The position numbers were made by a program, and so were the translations under genes. 62,000 bases of DNA from Adiantum capillus-veneris (lineage: Eukaryota > Streptophyta > Polypodiopsida > Polypodiales > Pteridaceae). The stretch lies in the NCBI GenBank assembly GCA_014529385.2, contig CM043942.1:36771469-36833468 (forward strand). Reading direction: 5' to 3'. Each line of letters begins with the position of its first letter. Position 1 is the stretch's first letter. Below the pieces are notes generated by a model. The model had not been told where the DNA came from and did not search any database. It saw only the letters and a list, made by a program, of their open reading frames with translations. Positions 32,440 through 42,040 of this stretch are shown piece after piece.

Positions 32440-33354
32440 TTAAGAGGCAGCTCTCTGAATCCTGCTCTCAGTAACGCCCTCCCACGAAAGCGATGTCAAA
32501 CTGTTGTACAAAAGACAAAGCCTTCGAAGCATCTCTATAACTAGAAAACGTGTCAAATTTAATTGACTCCCCATCTTCCTTAAACTCTCGGACTTTCTTG
32601 CTTTTGTCCTCCAGAAAGTCATATTGGTTGGCTTTATAAACATTCTTCTTCTTTTCATAAAAGTTGTTGTCGTCAGAGTCTGAACTGGACGATTCCTCTG
32701 TGGAACTATCAATCACGGGGCGAGATTTAGACTTCTTTGCCTTTTTCTTGCCCTTTCGGAAGCGTTTCTTTTTGCTTCGCTTTTTGCCTTTTTTGTCTTC
32801 TTCGCTCGAGTCAGATGAGCTAGAAGAACTGTCAAAAGAAGAGGAGGAAGAACTAGGTACTCCAGTCTCTTTCAAATCGAACACACTTCTTCTGTTTCTT
32901 TGCCTTTTCAAAAGTCAACTGACGACCCAAATAGCCCGGGAAGTCAGTGCCTTTCTTCTGCTTTTTACCATGCTTTTCAGCTTTGTTTTGCGCGTCAAAA
33001 AGCTGAGCAATTCGTGCATCAACCACCTCTTCTAATTCCTTCTCTGTAATATGTATACTTCTTGGGAGTAGGAAGGTTCTTGAGAGCGGGTTTTCGGGGT
33101 GGTTCTGTGGTTTTCTGCCACTGTGTGTGCACTTTCCTCCAAAGATGTCTTGCTCATATATTTTGCCATTTTCGGGTCCTTGGCAAAATTAAGCATCATC
33201 TTTGTTGCGTCGCCGATCAATCGTTGACGCTCCATCTCTCGACGCTCCGCCTAAGTAGGCTGAGGCGGGCCATACTCCATGCCGGAATCTTCGTTGTGAT
33301 CCCTTCCCGCATCACCGGATGCAGAGGGAGTCGACTGATCTTTGCCTGAAGCCA
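32440..33354 (-). pseudogene. Outer gypsy-1 gag
   Basis: Starts at an ATG at 33354 (MASGKDQSTPSASGD) but meets a stop before the AERREMERQ-type segment. Later frames give the Lys-rich, Ser/Asp-rich region (KKAKKSKSRPVIDSSTEES, 32468-32911) and AFVGGRY. It is collinear with the inner gag. Confidence 0.82.
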
Positions 33355-33413
33355 TAGGTGCCGCGGAAAAAAAAATTAGGGATCGGATTTCCCGTAGAAG
33401 AGAAATCGGCCGT

Positions 33414-33426
33414 GCTCTGATACCAC
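33414..33426 (-). other. Outer gypsy-1 primer binding site
   Basis: The minus strand reads GTGGTATCAGAGC right inside the 5' LTR, a perfect initiator-Met tRNA complement. Confidence 0.9.
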
Positions 33427-34118
33427 TGTAACAGACTTGGAGACTCCAAGTCAAGAATCTACCGCGACAGCACCAAATAACCACTTCAAAACAGTTCACA
33501 GTTCACAGTTCACAATTTATTCAACACTGGCCCGGCGGAGTTCCGTGCCTAGAGATATTGGCCCCAAAGATTGGCGCCCCTTTCGGTATTTCTTTTTGTA
33601 TTAATCTGAGTTCAAAGTACAAGAGTGCGGGTAGGCGCTCACACTCAGACTCTGCATCCAGATGCTCTGAGTTGTGAGAGGCCAGCCCGCTTATTTAAAA
33701 GTACAAGGGATGCCAAAAGCAAAGCCCCAAAAGCTGGTAAACTCAAAAGCTTTGAAAATAAAGCAAAGGCTATTTTCTCTCTCATAGGCTTTTATAAAAA
33801 TTAAGCCAAAAGTTCTTGAATAAAATAAAGCAGAGCTTTTCTCTCTCTCTAATTCCTTGTGTAGGAAATAAAGCAGGTCCAGCAGCGTAGGAAAAGCATC
33901 GCCCAAAAGCTGCCAGAAATCTGTCGTACAACGCTGCCACGTCAGCAGTCCGGAAATCCGCAATCTACGCCGCATTTTGCACTGGCGTCCATACAGCTTG
34001 CCACGTGGCAGCCTCTCCACATTTTACGCTGCAGCTAGCCAGGTCAGCATTTAGGATTTCCTGTTGCCCGCTTCTGTTCGGCAGTGTGTGTGTGTTGCCA
34101 CGTCACCAGTTTGTGACA
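33427..34118 (-). repeat. Outer gypsy-1 5' LTR
   Basis: TGTAACAGACTTGG...TTTGTGACA, the pair of 20629-21311. Confidence 0.92.
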
Positions 34119-35119
34119 CAATACCTCAAGTGCACACTATACTAACTTGGATGGTGAATGTCGCTGCTATAACTCCTCAAGACGAGGCACCTCGGGGGCT
34201 GACTTGATGCCCCTTTGGATCCTTCTTGATGTGGGATTGCGGATGGCCACCAAGGGGAAAATCTGGGGCTGAATTGCTCTCCCAATGTGAGAGGAATGAA
34301 GGGCTGAAATGCGGATCTCGATGACATCGATGATGGACAGAAATGGAGCACTCAATGTTGGTGAGGGAATTGCCGAGGAGAAGCTCAATGGGCTGCCGAA
34401 GGACCAGACCGCATATGGGAGAGGCTAGCGTTAGCAAATCTTGCACGCTCCAGCAACGAAACGGGCTGACAATGAAAACGCTAGCTGATTTGCTACTACG
34501 ACTTTGCGCTGGCTGATCTACAGCAAAACATTGGGCTGAATGTTGCAAAACGCTGGCGCTGATCTTAGGCTGAGAAAACGCTAGGCTTGATCTACTCCTC
34601 CTTCTAGTGCTAGGCAATCTCATGTGATCACAGGCAGATGGGTTCCCTTTATAGACAAGGCTTTGGGCTTATCATTCACTTAAGGGCTAGGTAGGGCAAT
34701 CTGTCCACCAACCCAACAAATAAATAAATCATAAAAACATTTATTAATAAGTTTGACCAAGGGATCAGTTGCTGGGTAAAGCTATCGCACCATCTGCTCA
34801 CCTGGGAATCTGATCGACGTGGGAAATGGCTTGTTGGATTCCTCCAACCTAGAACTATATGCACATCATGCTAGATGCCCACCATAGTGTAACAACATCT
34901 ATCAAAACACGTGTACAAACAATTTATGCAAGAGGGTAACTGGAAAACCAAATCTAATGGACTCGTCCGGACATGCAAGTCTTCCGAACAAGCTTACAAA
35001 ATTGCCATAACTAATCCTCCTAGGAGTCTAGAAACTCCTATCTAGGAAAAAGGGAAAATTTGGCTCTGAAAGTCGATGAAGCATGTCCATGTCGCACAGA
35101 GAGACATGTGCACGTGACA

Positions 35120-35798
35120 ACTCTTTTTGGCATCCCCTTTTTTGTATCCTCTCAAGACCTTGCAAGTGTGCAACTTGTCCCTTGAGCACTCCTTTTTTTC
35201 TATGACTACTAATCTATCATAATGCAATTGTCTGTTTCTTTTTAAGAATTTCTCTAAATTCCAATCATACCTTTGTAATTGAAGTTTGAATTGTAGAAAA
35301 GGTTTCTCTTTGTGTGAATCATGCATATGAATATAGAGTAAAACCTAGTCTTAAAATCACGTGATTTATTTTTTGAATGCACGTAATAAAAAAAATTCAA
35401 GTGCTTTAGTGCCGCACTACAATGCACGTAAAACCGAGGTACACCAACACACGTAACCACCCTCGATAATGGAGAGCTTGAGAGGGTAATGGAGATTGGA
35501 GAGCTTGAGAGCGTAATGGGGAGGGTAATGGAGGAGATTGGAGGGCAATGGGGAGCTTGAGAGCTGGTAGGTGTTGGAGAACAAGAGGGAGAGTTCACCT
35601 TAAATAGCTTTTAGAAGCATGAGAGAGGGGTATCATACATGAGAGAGAGGAAGAGTGATGGGAGAGCATGAGAGAGTGATGGGAGAGCATGGGAGAGTGA
35701 GAGGGATAGCATGAGAGAGTGATGGATCATGGGAGAGCATGAAAGTCTCAATTAGTTGGGAGAATGCCCAAAGGGCATCCAAAGAATGCCTAAAGGGG
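35120..35798. other. Host flank with a GAGAGCATGAGAGAGTGATGG minisatellite
   Basis: No gene was recognised. From about 35460 to 35750 the sequence is a diffuse purine-rich satellite: GGAGAGCTTGAGAGxGTAATGG units first, then GAGAGCATGAGAGAGTGATGG units. The 35254-35598 minus-strand frame is a shadow of this repeat. Confidence 0.7.
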
Positions 35799-35830
35799 TG
35801 TGAGTCTTGAGAGTGCGCGTGTGCGGAAGC

Positions 35831-35901
<71 letters not shown>

Positions 35902-36243
35902 CAGTAGACACAAAACGCCAGAGATGGGGAAAGGGAGCGATCGGCCCCCCACTGACTACCAGAGCAGGAGACCCAATACACAATGACCAGATGATGTGGA
36001 AGTGGGTACCCCTCGGCCCCATAAATAAGTGTCCAAGGGGAGGTAGGGCAAGGCCTGATAAAAATCCCCACGACCCAACAAAAAAATGATATATGGAAAT
36101 ATATGTGGGCACTCGGACAAAAGTGGCCGGTCGGCCCCAAACTCGGGCGGTCGGACCAGGTACAACCTAGACTATGCGGAGAAACACTAGCCGTACAAGT
36201 ATGCCCTAGACCTGTGAAGCAGCAGACTCGTGTAAATCTAACA
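35799..36243 (-). repeat. D1 3' LTR with a long GA array
   Basis: Matches 41196-41603 outside a GA array of about 68 bp (about 35830-35897), against about 25 bp in the partner. A 7-bp TCTTGAG duplication lies near its start. Confidence 0.85.
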
Positions 36244-36600
36244 CCCCCTCTCAACACCCGATGCTGAACAAACCGCATGAAGCCGAAGACGTGAGGCAAA
36301 TGATGAAGATGTCTGCTGCAATGTCCACTGAAGGATACTCCATGAGGTAGTAGCAGTCTCGGGTCTCCCAACCTCCAAGAAATCTCCATGGTAAAGTGCC
36401 GTCACGAGCAGTGTAGCAAACTGTTGTGCTCCGCTAATGTAGTGTGAAGGAACTGCATGAAGGTCCCGAACTGAGTGTGAAAACAACTCCTTCTCGTGAA
36501 AGAAGTGCCAATAAACCTACAAGTGTCCTGCCCAATAGGTCTGCGGTGTCTGTAGTCAAACTGTCTAGAGAAAAGGGAGAAGCCCAAGATCCGTCATGGC
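36238..36600 (-). pseudogene. D1 3' frame: copia RNase H C-terminus remnant
   Basis: The frame 36238-36486 reads HSVRDLHAVPSHYISGAQQFATLLVTALYHGDF and ends CSASGVERGC at a stop directly before the polypurine tract. Y-I-S-x2-Q-x-A-x-LL-x2-AL-x3-F matches the end of copia RNase H (normally Y-V-S/P-x-x-x-Q-x-A-D-x-L-T-K-x-L). The same GVERGC end is found in the copia relic (about 54292-54330). Confidence 0.6.
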
Positions 36601-36679
36601 AATGACCGGAACCCTGTCAATGCATGAACCTGCAACTTAGTGTGGCTAGGTGGCTAAGCTGTGTAAAACCCCAGGAAGG

Positions 36680-37010
36680 CCAGACGTAGCAATCTGCATC
36701 GTAAACTCCTCCAAAACAAGAAAAGCCTGACTAAACAGTCTGCACTGTAGAAGCTACCGTAAGTTGCAACAGTCATCGAGAGACCGCACGGACCACCACC
36801 GGATGGTGTCCTGTCAGTAGGTAGAGTAATCCAAGATGAGGGGAAAGCCAGACTCGACCGTCTGCGCTGTGAAGTGCCTCTGAGAAGAGGTGTGGTCAGA
36901 CCAAGCTGTCTGCACCGTAATCATCTTATATGAAAAAGGGAAGCCAGACTGAGCAGTCTGCACTGTGAATATCCTCTGAGAAGAGGAAAGGCAAGACCGA
37001 TCTATATGCG
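36680..37010 (-). repeat. Imperfect tandem repeats in D1
   Basis: Units of about 60 bp each contain an AGACTGAGCAGTCTGCACTGT-like block. They recur about five times (for example near 36735, 36845, 36900, 36950 and 36985). On the minus strand they give repeated VQTAxSGFP and SSQR peptides. Confidence 0.65.
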
Positions 37011-37524
37011 CCGTCTTGCGTATATCTCCAGCCTCCAATCCTCCGGTGTCAACAAAAACAGAATCCGCGCCAACAATGCCACCACACCGCAACTCGGTGT
37101 CGCTCTCAATGTGAATGAGCTGGGAGTGGCCTACTGCCCAGGTCAAGGGATAAGTCTGCAGTAAGGTTACCGAGGGTGAGTGTAAGCAACTCTGAAGGTA
37201 GCAATCTAAATGATCAAGAGTATAAAAGAGCAATTGCACTACCATCCAAGCCAAGCTCGGGGTGACTCTGGATGTAGTCGCGAAATGATGCCTGATCTCC
37301 CGCATCTCGCGGGTAAACTCTCTAAACTCTCCAAGAGAGTCCAAAGCACTTAAGTCCCACTCTAGTCTGTAGATCCAAGCAATGAACCTGTCCAAGAAGA
37401 GATCCAAGATCCTCTCCCTAAGTCCATGTAGATGCTCCTTTGTAAGCGGTAAGTGTCTGTCCACCCAAGATGGTGGTGTCCTCTCTGAGAATGTCGGAAT
37501 CCCATATGCCATGAGCATGGCCAT
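36814..37524 (-). CDS. D1 hypothetical ORF
   Basis: 236 residues starting MAMLMAYGIPTFSERTPPSW; I do not recognise the protein. The first 130 residues are helix-friendly (LRERILDLFLDRFIAWIYRLEWDL) and might derive from a gag-like domain. The last 80 come from the tandem repeats. D2 keeps the N-terminal part (about 46490-46560), so the start is shared by two copies. There is no evidence that it is expressed. Confidence 0.35.
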   Translation of the reverse strand: MAMLMAYGIPTFSERTPPSWVDRHLPLTKEHLHGLRERILDLFLDRFIAWIYRLEWDLSALDSLGEFREFTREMREIRHHFATTSRVTPSLAWMVVQLLFYTLDHLDCYLQSCLHSPSVTLLQTYPLTWAVGHSQLIHIESDTELRCGGIVGADSVFVDTGGLEAGDIRKTAHIDRSCLSSSQRIFTVQTAQSGFPFSYKMITVQTAWSDHTSSQRHFTAQTVESGFPLILDYSTY

Positions 37525-37718
37525 ATCTCATGTGAACTCCTCTAATGAGTGCATAGGTATGTCCATAGCAAACCACAAGTCACCACCCCCTCTGGAGTGC
37601 GTAACCGCTGAATGATGGTTGGAATGAATGGATCTCCCAAGGATTGTACGCCCATAGATGATCAAGCCAATGTCGAAGATACCGTGTATTGTAGCAGTCA
37701 TTGAGAGACCGCACGGAC

Positions 37719-38370
37719 TGTCACAAGACAGGCACCACGTGCCAATAGAAAAGAACAGACTGAACAGACTTTTAGCACTTCATTAACAATTGAACTGAGA
37801 GAGAGAGAGAGAGACGACACGCGACACGGAGTGACGGAATTCCACCCCAGAGAGTATTGGCCCCAAACCTTGGCACCCCTTTCGGTATTTCTTTATATTG
37901 CATCAACACAGTACAAGCCGGTACTCCAGACTCTACACCTTCTCCAGGAAGCATGCCAAAGAATCAGCCCTAACCTCATATTTGAAAAGCACTTGCAGTG
38001 AAAAGCCTTCAAACTCAAAAGCATCTCGTCCAAAAGCAAAGCCAAAAAGCTGCCAACCTAAATCACGGAAATCCGTACAGCTTGCCACGTCATCAGCCAA
38101 TGCAAAACGCGGAAACCCGTACAACCTACCACGTCATCATGACAGCGCAAATTTCGTAAATCTACCACGTCATCAGTTTTTGTGTGTGTGCGGGTCTTGC
38201 TTTATTTTGAACCTTTGTGTCACTTGGGGCCCCATCAGACAGGGTCCCCATAAGTTGGAAGGACTTCTTCTTCTTTTGCTACTTGTCCTTCTTAGGGTTT
38301 AGGCCCCTTGGCCAGCATATGAAAGTTGGCTCCATTCTTTAGGAATTTGCCACGTCAACAGTTTGTTACA
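37719..38370 (-). repeat. C2 3' LTR
   Basis: TGTCACAAGACAGGCACCACG...TTTGTTACA. Contains the AAATACCGAAAGGGGTGCC core on the minus strand (about 37870-37895). Confidence 0.9.
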
Positions 38371-38504
38371 TCTCCCCTTCTTGAAAGAGAGTAATCGTCC
38401 GCGATCACAGCATATCTGCAAAACAACTCAAGTTAGCTCAAAAATTTCCTAGGGTCATTCCGAGGGACATTCGGAGGGACAATTAGTTTGCTCTTTTTAT
38501 TAAG

Positions 38505-38620
38505 GAGTTAGCTTCTCCTTTCTGCTGTTTTGATCAAGGAGTTAGCGTCTCCTTTCGGCAAGGAGTTAGCTTCTCCTTTCTGCTCTTTTGAACAAGGAGT
38601 TAGCTTATCCTTTCGTCCAC
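38505..38620 (-). repeat. C2 AAGGAGTTAGC tandem repeats
   Basis: Four units of about 33 bp (AAGGAGTTAGC-TTCTCCTTT, separated by TCTGCTxTTTTGATC). Each unit is an AAGGAG..CTCCTT partial palindrome. The same repeats occur in C3 (about 48496-48550) and C1 (about 59423-59512). Confidence 0.85.
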
Positions 38621-38969
38621 ATCGGAACTCTTGATATTCCGGCGTAGTAAAATTAGCCATCACACCCAAACCGTACCGATCTTCCACAGGTGTCTTGATG
38701 CACATAAATTACATATCCAGGCAATCTCATCCAATTAGGAATATTCAGTAATTGGCACATCACAATGCAACACAAATGCTTACATATGCATGTTACAAGA
38801 CACAACAAACACCACCGCTGAGCACTCCTCCGAGACAAACAATCTGCAGTATGAAGCTACTCAACGACTACCTCGTCACTCCCCCCGCAAATAACCTAAA
38901 AAGGTCCGGGCCCTGAGCTCAGAGGACTGTACAACCAAACACTCCCCAGACCGCAGTCTGCGTCGCTTG

Positions 38970-39135
38970 GAGGTTCAAGCATACAACCAAACGCTCCCCA
39001 GGCATCGGCCTAAGTCGTTCGGTTTTCTAGCATACAACGGAACGCTCCCCAGGCATCGGCCTGCGTGGTTCCGAGGTTTTCAAACATACAACGAAACGCT
39101 CCCCAGGCATCGACCTGCGACGTTCCGAGGTCCAA
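38970..39135 (-). repeat. C2 CGCTCCCCAGGCATCGGCC array
   Basis: Three to four units of about 52 bp: ATACAACxxAACGCTCCCCAGGCATCGGCCTxxGT-CGTTC. It is related to, but different from, the ACTCCCCCCGCAAATAACC arrays in C3 and C1; one such unit lies at about 38877-38915. Confidence 0.8.
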
Positions 39136-39869
39136 ACAATACCAAAACAGTATTTCTCACTCTTCCACCAAGAGTAAAATCACCAATTATTGAAACTAGT
39201 ATCAAACCAGAGTCAAACGATTCAAATCGGCACCAAAACAAGTTCAAAACATATACCATCCATTTCAAACAAATTCCAAGCAAGATCACCAAACAAGATC
39301 AAACAGAACTAAAACTTAAAAATCAATCTCGACATCAGTCGAGCTCAAAAAGTCAATTGACTTTCCATCTTGAAACCTACACCAAAAATTAGGGTTAGGT
39401 TCCTTCCATGAGGTCGTAGCCGAGCACAACATGGTCCATTAGCTCTTGGACAGACAGTGTTTCTTTGGCGGCGATGGTAGTTCCAAGAGATAGCAATCAC
39501 ACCGAACCTCCAAGGTCATCTGCTCATGAAGAGACATCTACTGTTTTTTTCTTGAAAGCTTGCCAAGTACTTGGAGTATGCTGCTTGGTGGCTGTAGACA
39601 TCAACATCTGCGTGGCACTGCTTCTGAGAAAAACAGTGACTTGAAACAAATCTGGATCCTTCTCTTGCAAGTGATCTTAATTGGCTTAGGCCCTGTAAGA
39701 CATGAGTGGTGAAGACGGGAGCACGCCCGATGCGCGATGAAGTAAGGGTGGGAGTGGCTAGTAAGTCCGGGTTGGAGGGCGAAGATACCTCCAAAAAATT
39801 CCAGAAGTCTGCTCTTTTGTGGGACCGGTATGCTTTCAGAAAAGCACACGCCTCATGCTCTGATACCAC

Positions 39870-40542
39870 TGTCACAAGACGGGCACCACGTGCCAATAGA
39901 AAAGAACAGACTGAACAGACCTTTAGCACTTCATTAACAATTGAACTGAGAGAGAGAGAGAGAGAGAGAGACGACATGCGACACGGAGTGGCGGAATTCC
40001 ACCCCAGAGAGTATTAGCCCCAAACCTTGGCGCCCCTTTCAGTATTTCTTTATATTGCATCAACAAAGTACAAGCCGGTACTCCAAACTCTACACCTTTA
40101 GGAAGCATGCCAGAGAATGAACCCTAACCTCATATTTAAAGGCCCTTGGCCTGAAAAGCACTTACAGTGAAAAGCTTTCAAACTCAAAAGCATTTGGTCC
40201 AAAAGCAAAGCCAAAAAGCTGCCGGCGTAAATCGCGGAAATCCGTACAGCTTGCCACGTCATCAGCCAACGCAAAACGCGGAAATCCATACAACCTCCCA
40301 CATCATCATGTCAGCGCAAATTTCGGAAATCTGCCACGTCATCAATTTTTGTGTGTGCGCGGGTCTTGCTTTATTTTAATCCTTTGTGTCACTTGGGGCC
40401 CCATCGGACGGGGTCCCCATAAGTTGGGAGGACTTCTTCTTCTTCTGCTGCTACTTGTTCTTCTTAGGGTTTAGGCCCCTCGGCCGGCATATGTAAGTTG
40501 GCTCCATTCTTTAGGATTTTGCCACGTCAGCAGTTTGTTACA
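39870..40542 (-). repeat. C2 5' LTR
   Basis: TGTCACAAGACGGGCACCACG...TTTGTTACA, pair of 37719-38370. Confidence 0.9.
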
Positions 40543-41195
40543 CGGACCACCATTGGATGGTATCCTAGCAGGAGGTAACTTCATCCTCTGTGAAAAACAC
40601 AAACCAAGAGGCTGCTGTCCACCCAGAAACACAACTGCGAGGTGATGAAAACACTGTTGTCCAGTGACTTTCAGCGTGTTCGTACGCTCCCGGCAGGGTC
40701 CGGAGCGGTGCAGAGGGTGTAGGGAGGGCGGGGAATCAATGTCACAACCCCTGGTGGGCTGAAAACTGAGAAAACAGAAGGTGTATATGGCTGAAAACAG
40801 TAGAGGATTCTCGACGGCAAGGCACCGGATGCCAAGTCGGTGGGGCAAAGGTCTCAGTAAGCTGATGCTGGCGCTGCCCCCCTCCGCTGAAAATGCAAGG
40901 TTTACCACCAAAAACACAGGTGCTCCCCAAAAACGCAAGTGATCTGAGGGGTTTCCCGCAACAAAATCCAAAAATGGCTGGCGCTGGAGGAAGCAAAAAC
41001 GCAGGTGGAAATGGGGATTCCCGCGACAGAAACTGCTCCAGATGTCATCGCTTGCCTGGCTTTTTGCTGGTCGCTGGCTGATGTAAAAATGCTGGCTGAT
41101 TCTTGCAGAAAACGCTGCTGATCTAATCGCTTGGGAAGAGTACCTGATGCGGAGATGCGCCTTGAACACGGCAGAGCCTGAAGTTGCTGATACCA

Positions 41196-41603
41196 TGTGA
41201 GAGTGCGCGTATGCGGAAGCGTGAGAGAGGAGAGGAGAGAGAGAGAGACAATAGACACAAAACGCCAGAGATGGGGAAAGGGGGCGATCAGCCCCCCACT
41301 GACTACCAGAGCAAAAGATCCGATACACAATGACCGAATGATGTGGAAGTGGGTACCCCCTGGCCCCATAAATAGGTGCCCAAGGGGAGGTAGGGCAAGG
41401 CCTGATAAAAATCCCCGCGACCCAACTGAAAAATGATACATGGAAATATATGTGGGCGCCCAGACAGAAGTGGGCGGCTGGCCCCAAACTCGGGCGGCCG
41501 GACCAGGTACAACCTAGACTATGGGTGGCCAGCCCGCGGAGACATACTAGCCGTACAAGTATGCCCTAGACCTGTGAAGCAGCAGAGTGGTGTAAATCTA
41601 ACA
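41196..41603 (-). repeat. D1 5' LTR
   Basis: TGTGAGAGTGCGCG...GTGTAAATCTAACA. Has a short GA tract and GC-rich GGCGGCTGGCCCC blocks. Confidence 0.87.
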
Positions 41604-42040
41604 AGGTGCTGCCCAACCGTTTGCCAAACGGGCAGTCAACAGTCAGAAAGTCACTAGCAGTCACCTGCATCAGCAAGGTACAGGAACGAAGAACAGACCA
41701 AGTACGACAGAACGGAACGAAGAACGAGGTGCGAAAGGATCCGTACCTGGTACGAGTGCAACTGTGGCATAGACACACACCCTTCTCACTAAACACAGAG
41801 ACCACATACACATGGTGATTCTCATTGTAATACTCAATTCTTATAAGTCGGAAAAGCTCTTGAGATTTTAGTTTTTATTTTTGTTTTATGTGGCTACTTT
41901 GCACGATCCCGAGGTGGATTGTAATTATGATGTATCTTATTCGTCCTAGTAGGTCAGATTTGGCCTCCTAAAGACGTTAATCGAATCACGCGCACGCACA
42001 CAGTCTTGCATGATGAATGAAGGTTTACACCTAGGATTAC
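41604..42040. other. Intron or intergenic sequence beside the Pumilio exons; LINE-tail-like remnant
   Basis: No exon was seen. The segment 41945-41985 reads GTAGGTCAGATTTGGCCTCCTAAAGACGTTAA. It resembles the tail of the LINE at 4661-4695 (ATAGGCCGATTTCGGCCTGACATAGACGTTAA) and may be an old LINE or SINE end. Confidence 0.5.

Larger units (their letters stand above)
20629..34118 (-). mobile_element. gypsy-1 outer copy (Ty3/gypsy chromovirus), minus strand, interrupted by its own relative
   Basis: Full-length architecture on the minus strand: 5' LTR 33427-34118, primer site 33414-33426, gag, protease, RT, RNase H, integrase, chromodomain, polypurine tract (from 21312) and 3' LTR 20629-21311. 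A perfect 5-bp repeat CAATA (20624-20628 and 34119-34123) flanks it. A plus-strand copy of the same family (21340-27901) sits between the last internal bases and the polypurine tract. All reading frames are broken, so the copy is dead. Confidence 0.92.
20335..35119 (-). mobile_element. Family-B 5' LTR, interrupted by gypsy-1
   Basis: Two LTR parts, 20335-20628 and 34119-35119, join at the CAATA duplication to give one B LTR of about 1.29 kb (TGTCAGGTGCAACC...GCACGTGACA). The intact copies at 4852-6102 and 52965-54247 read across the join. The outer gypsy-1 element sits between the parts. Confidence 0.88.
37719..40542 (-). mobile_element. C2: non-autonomous LTR element, family C
   Basis: LTRs 37719-38370 (3') and 39870-40542 (5'), perfect flanking repeat CGGAC (37714-37718 and 40543-40547), primer site 39857-39869 (reverse complement GTGGTATCAGAGC), polypurine tract beside 38371 (AAGAAGGGGAGA on the minus strand). 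The body of 1.5 kb has no polymerase genes. It carries AAGGAGTTAGCTTCTCCTTT repeats and a CGCTCCCCAGGCATCGGCCT array. Confidence 0.92.
35799..41603 (-). mobile_element. D1: non-autonomous, copia-derived LTR element, interrupted by C2
   Basis: LTRs at 35799-36243 (3') and 41196-41603 (5') on the minus strand (TGTGAGAGTGCGCG...TAAATCTAACA). Flanks AGGGG (35794-35798) and AGGTG (41604-41608) make a target duplication with one mismatch. Primer site 41182-41195 (reverse complement GGTATCAGCAAC) and a polypurine tract beside 36244 fix the strand. The body lacks polymerase genes except a short frame ending in GVERGC just before the polypurine tract, as in the copia relic at 54292. Element C2 (37719-40542) interrupts it. 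Confidence 0.85.

Noticed and set aside
27902-34118. Separate, truncated gypsy element lacking its 3' LTR
   Set aside because: The missing 3' LTR and polypurine tract are at 20629-21339, beyond the inner insertion; flank repeats CAATA match at the far ends.
35254-35598. 114-residue minus-strand ORF as a host gene
   Set aside because: Most of it is translation of the GGAGAGCTTGAG minisatellite; no recognisable domain.
40471-41487. 338-residue minus-strand ORF overlapping the C2 end, D1 body and D1 LTR
   Set aside because: Runs across the C2/D1 insertion junction at 40542, so it is a chance frame across two elements; composition follows AAAACGC motifs.
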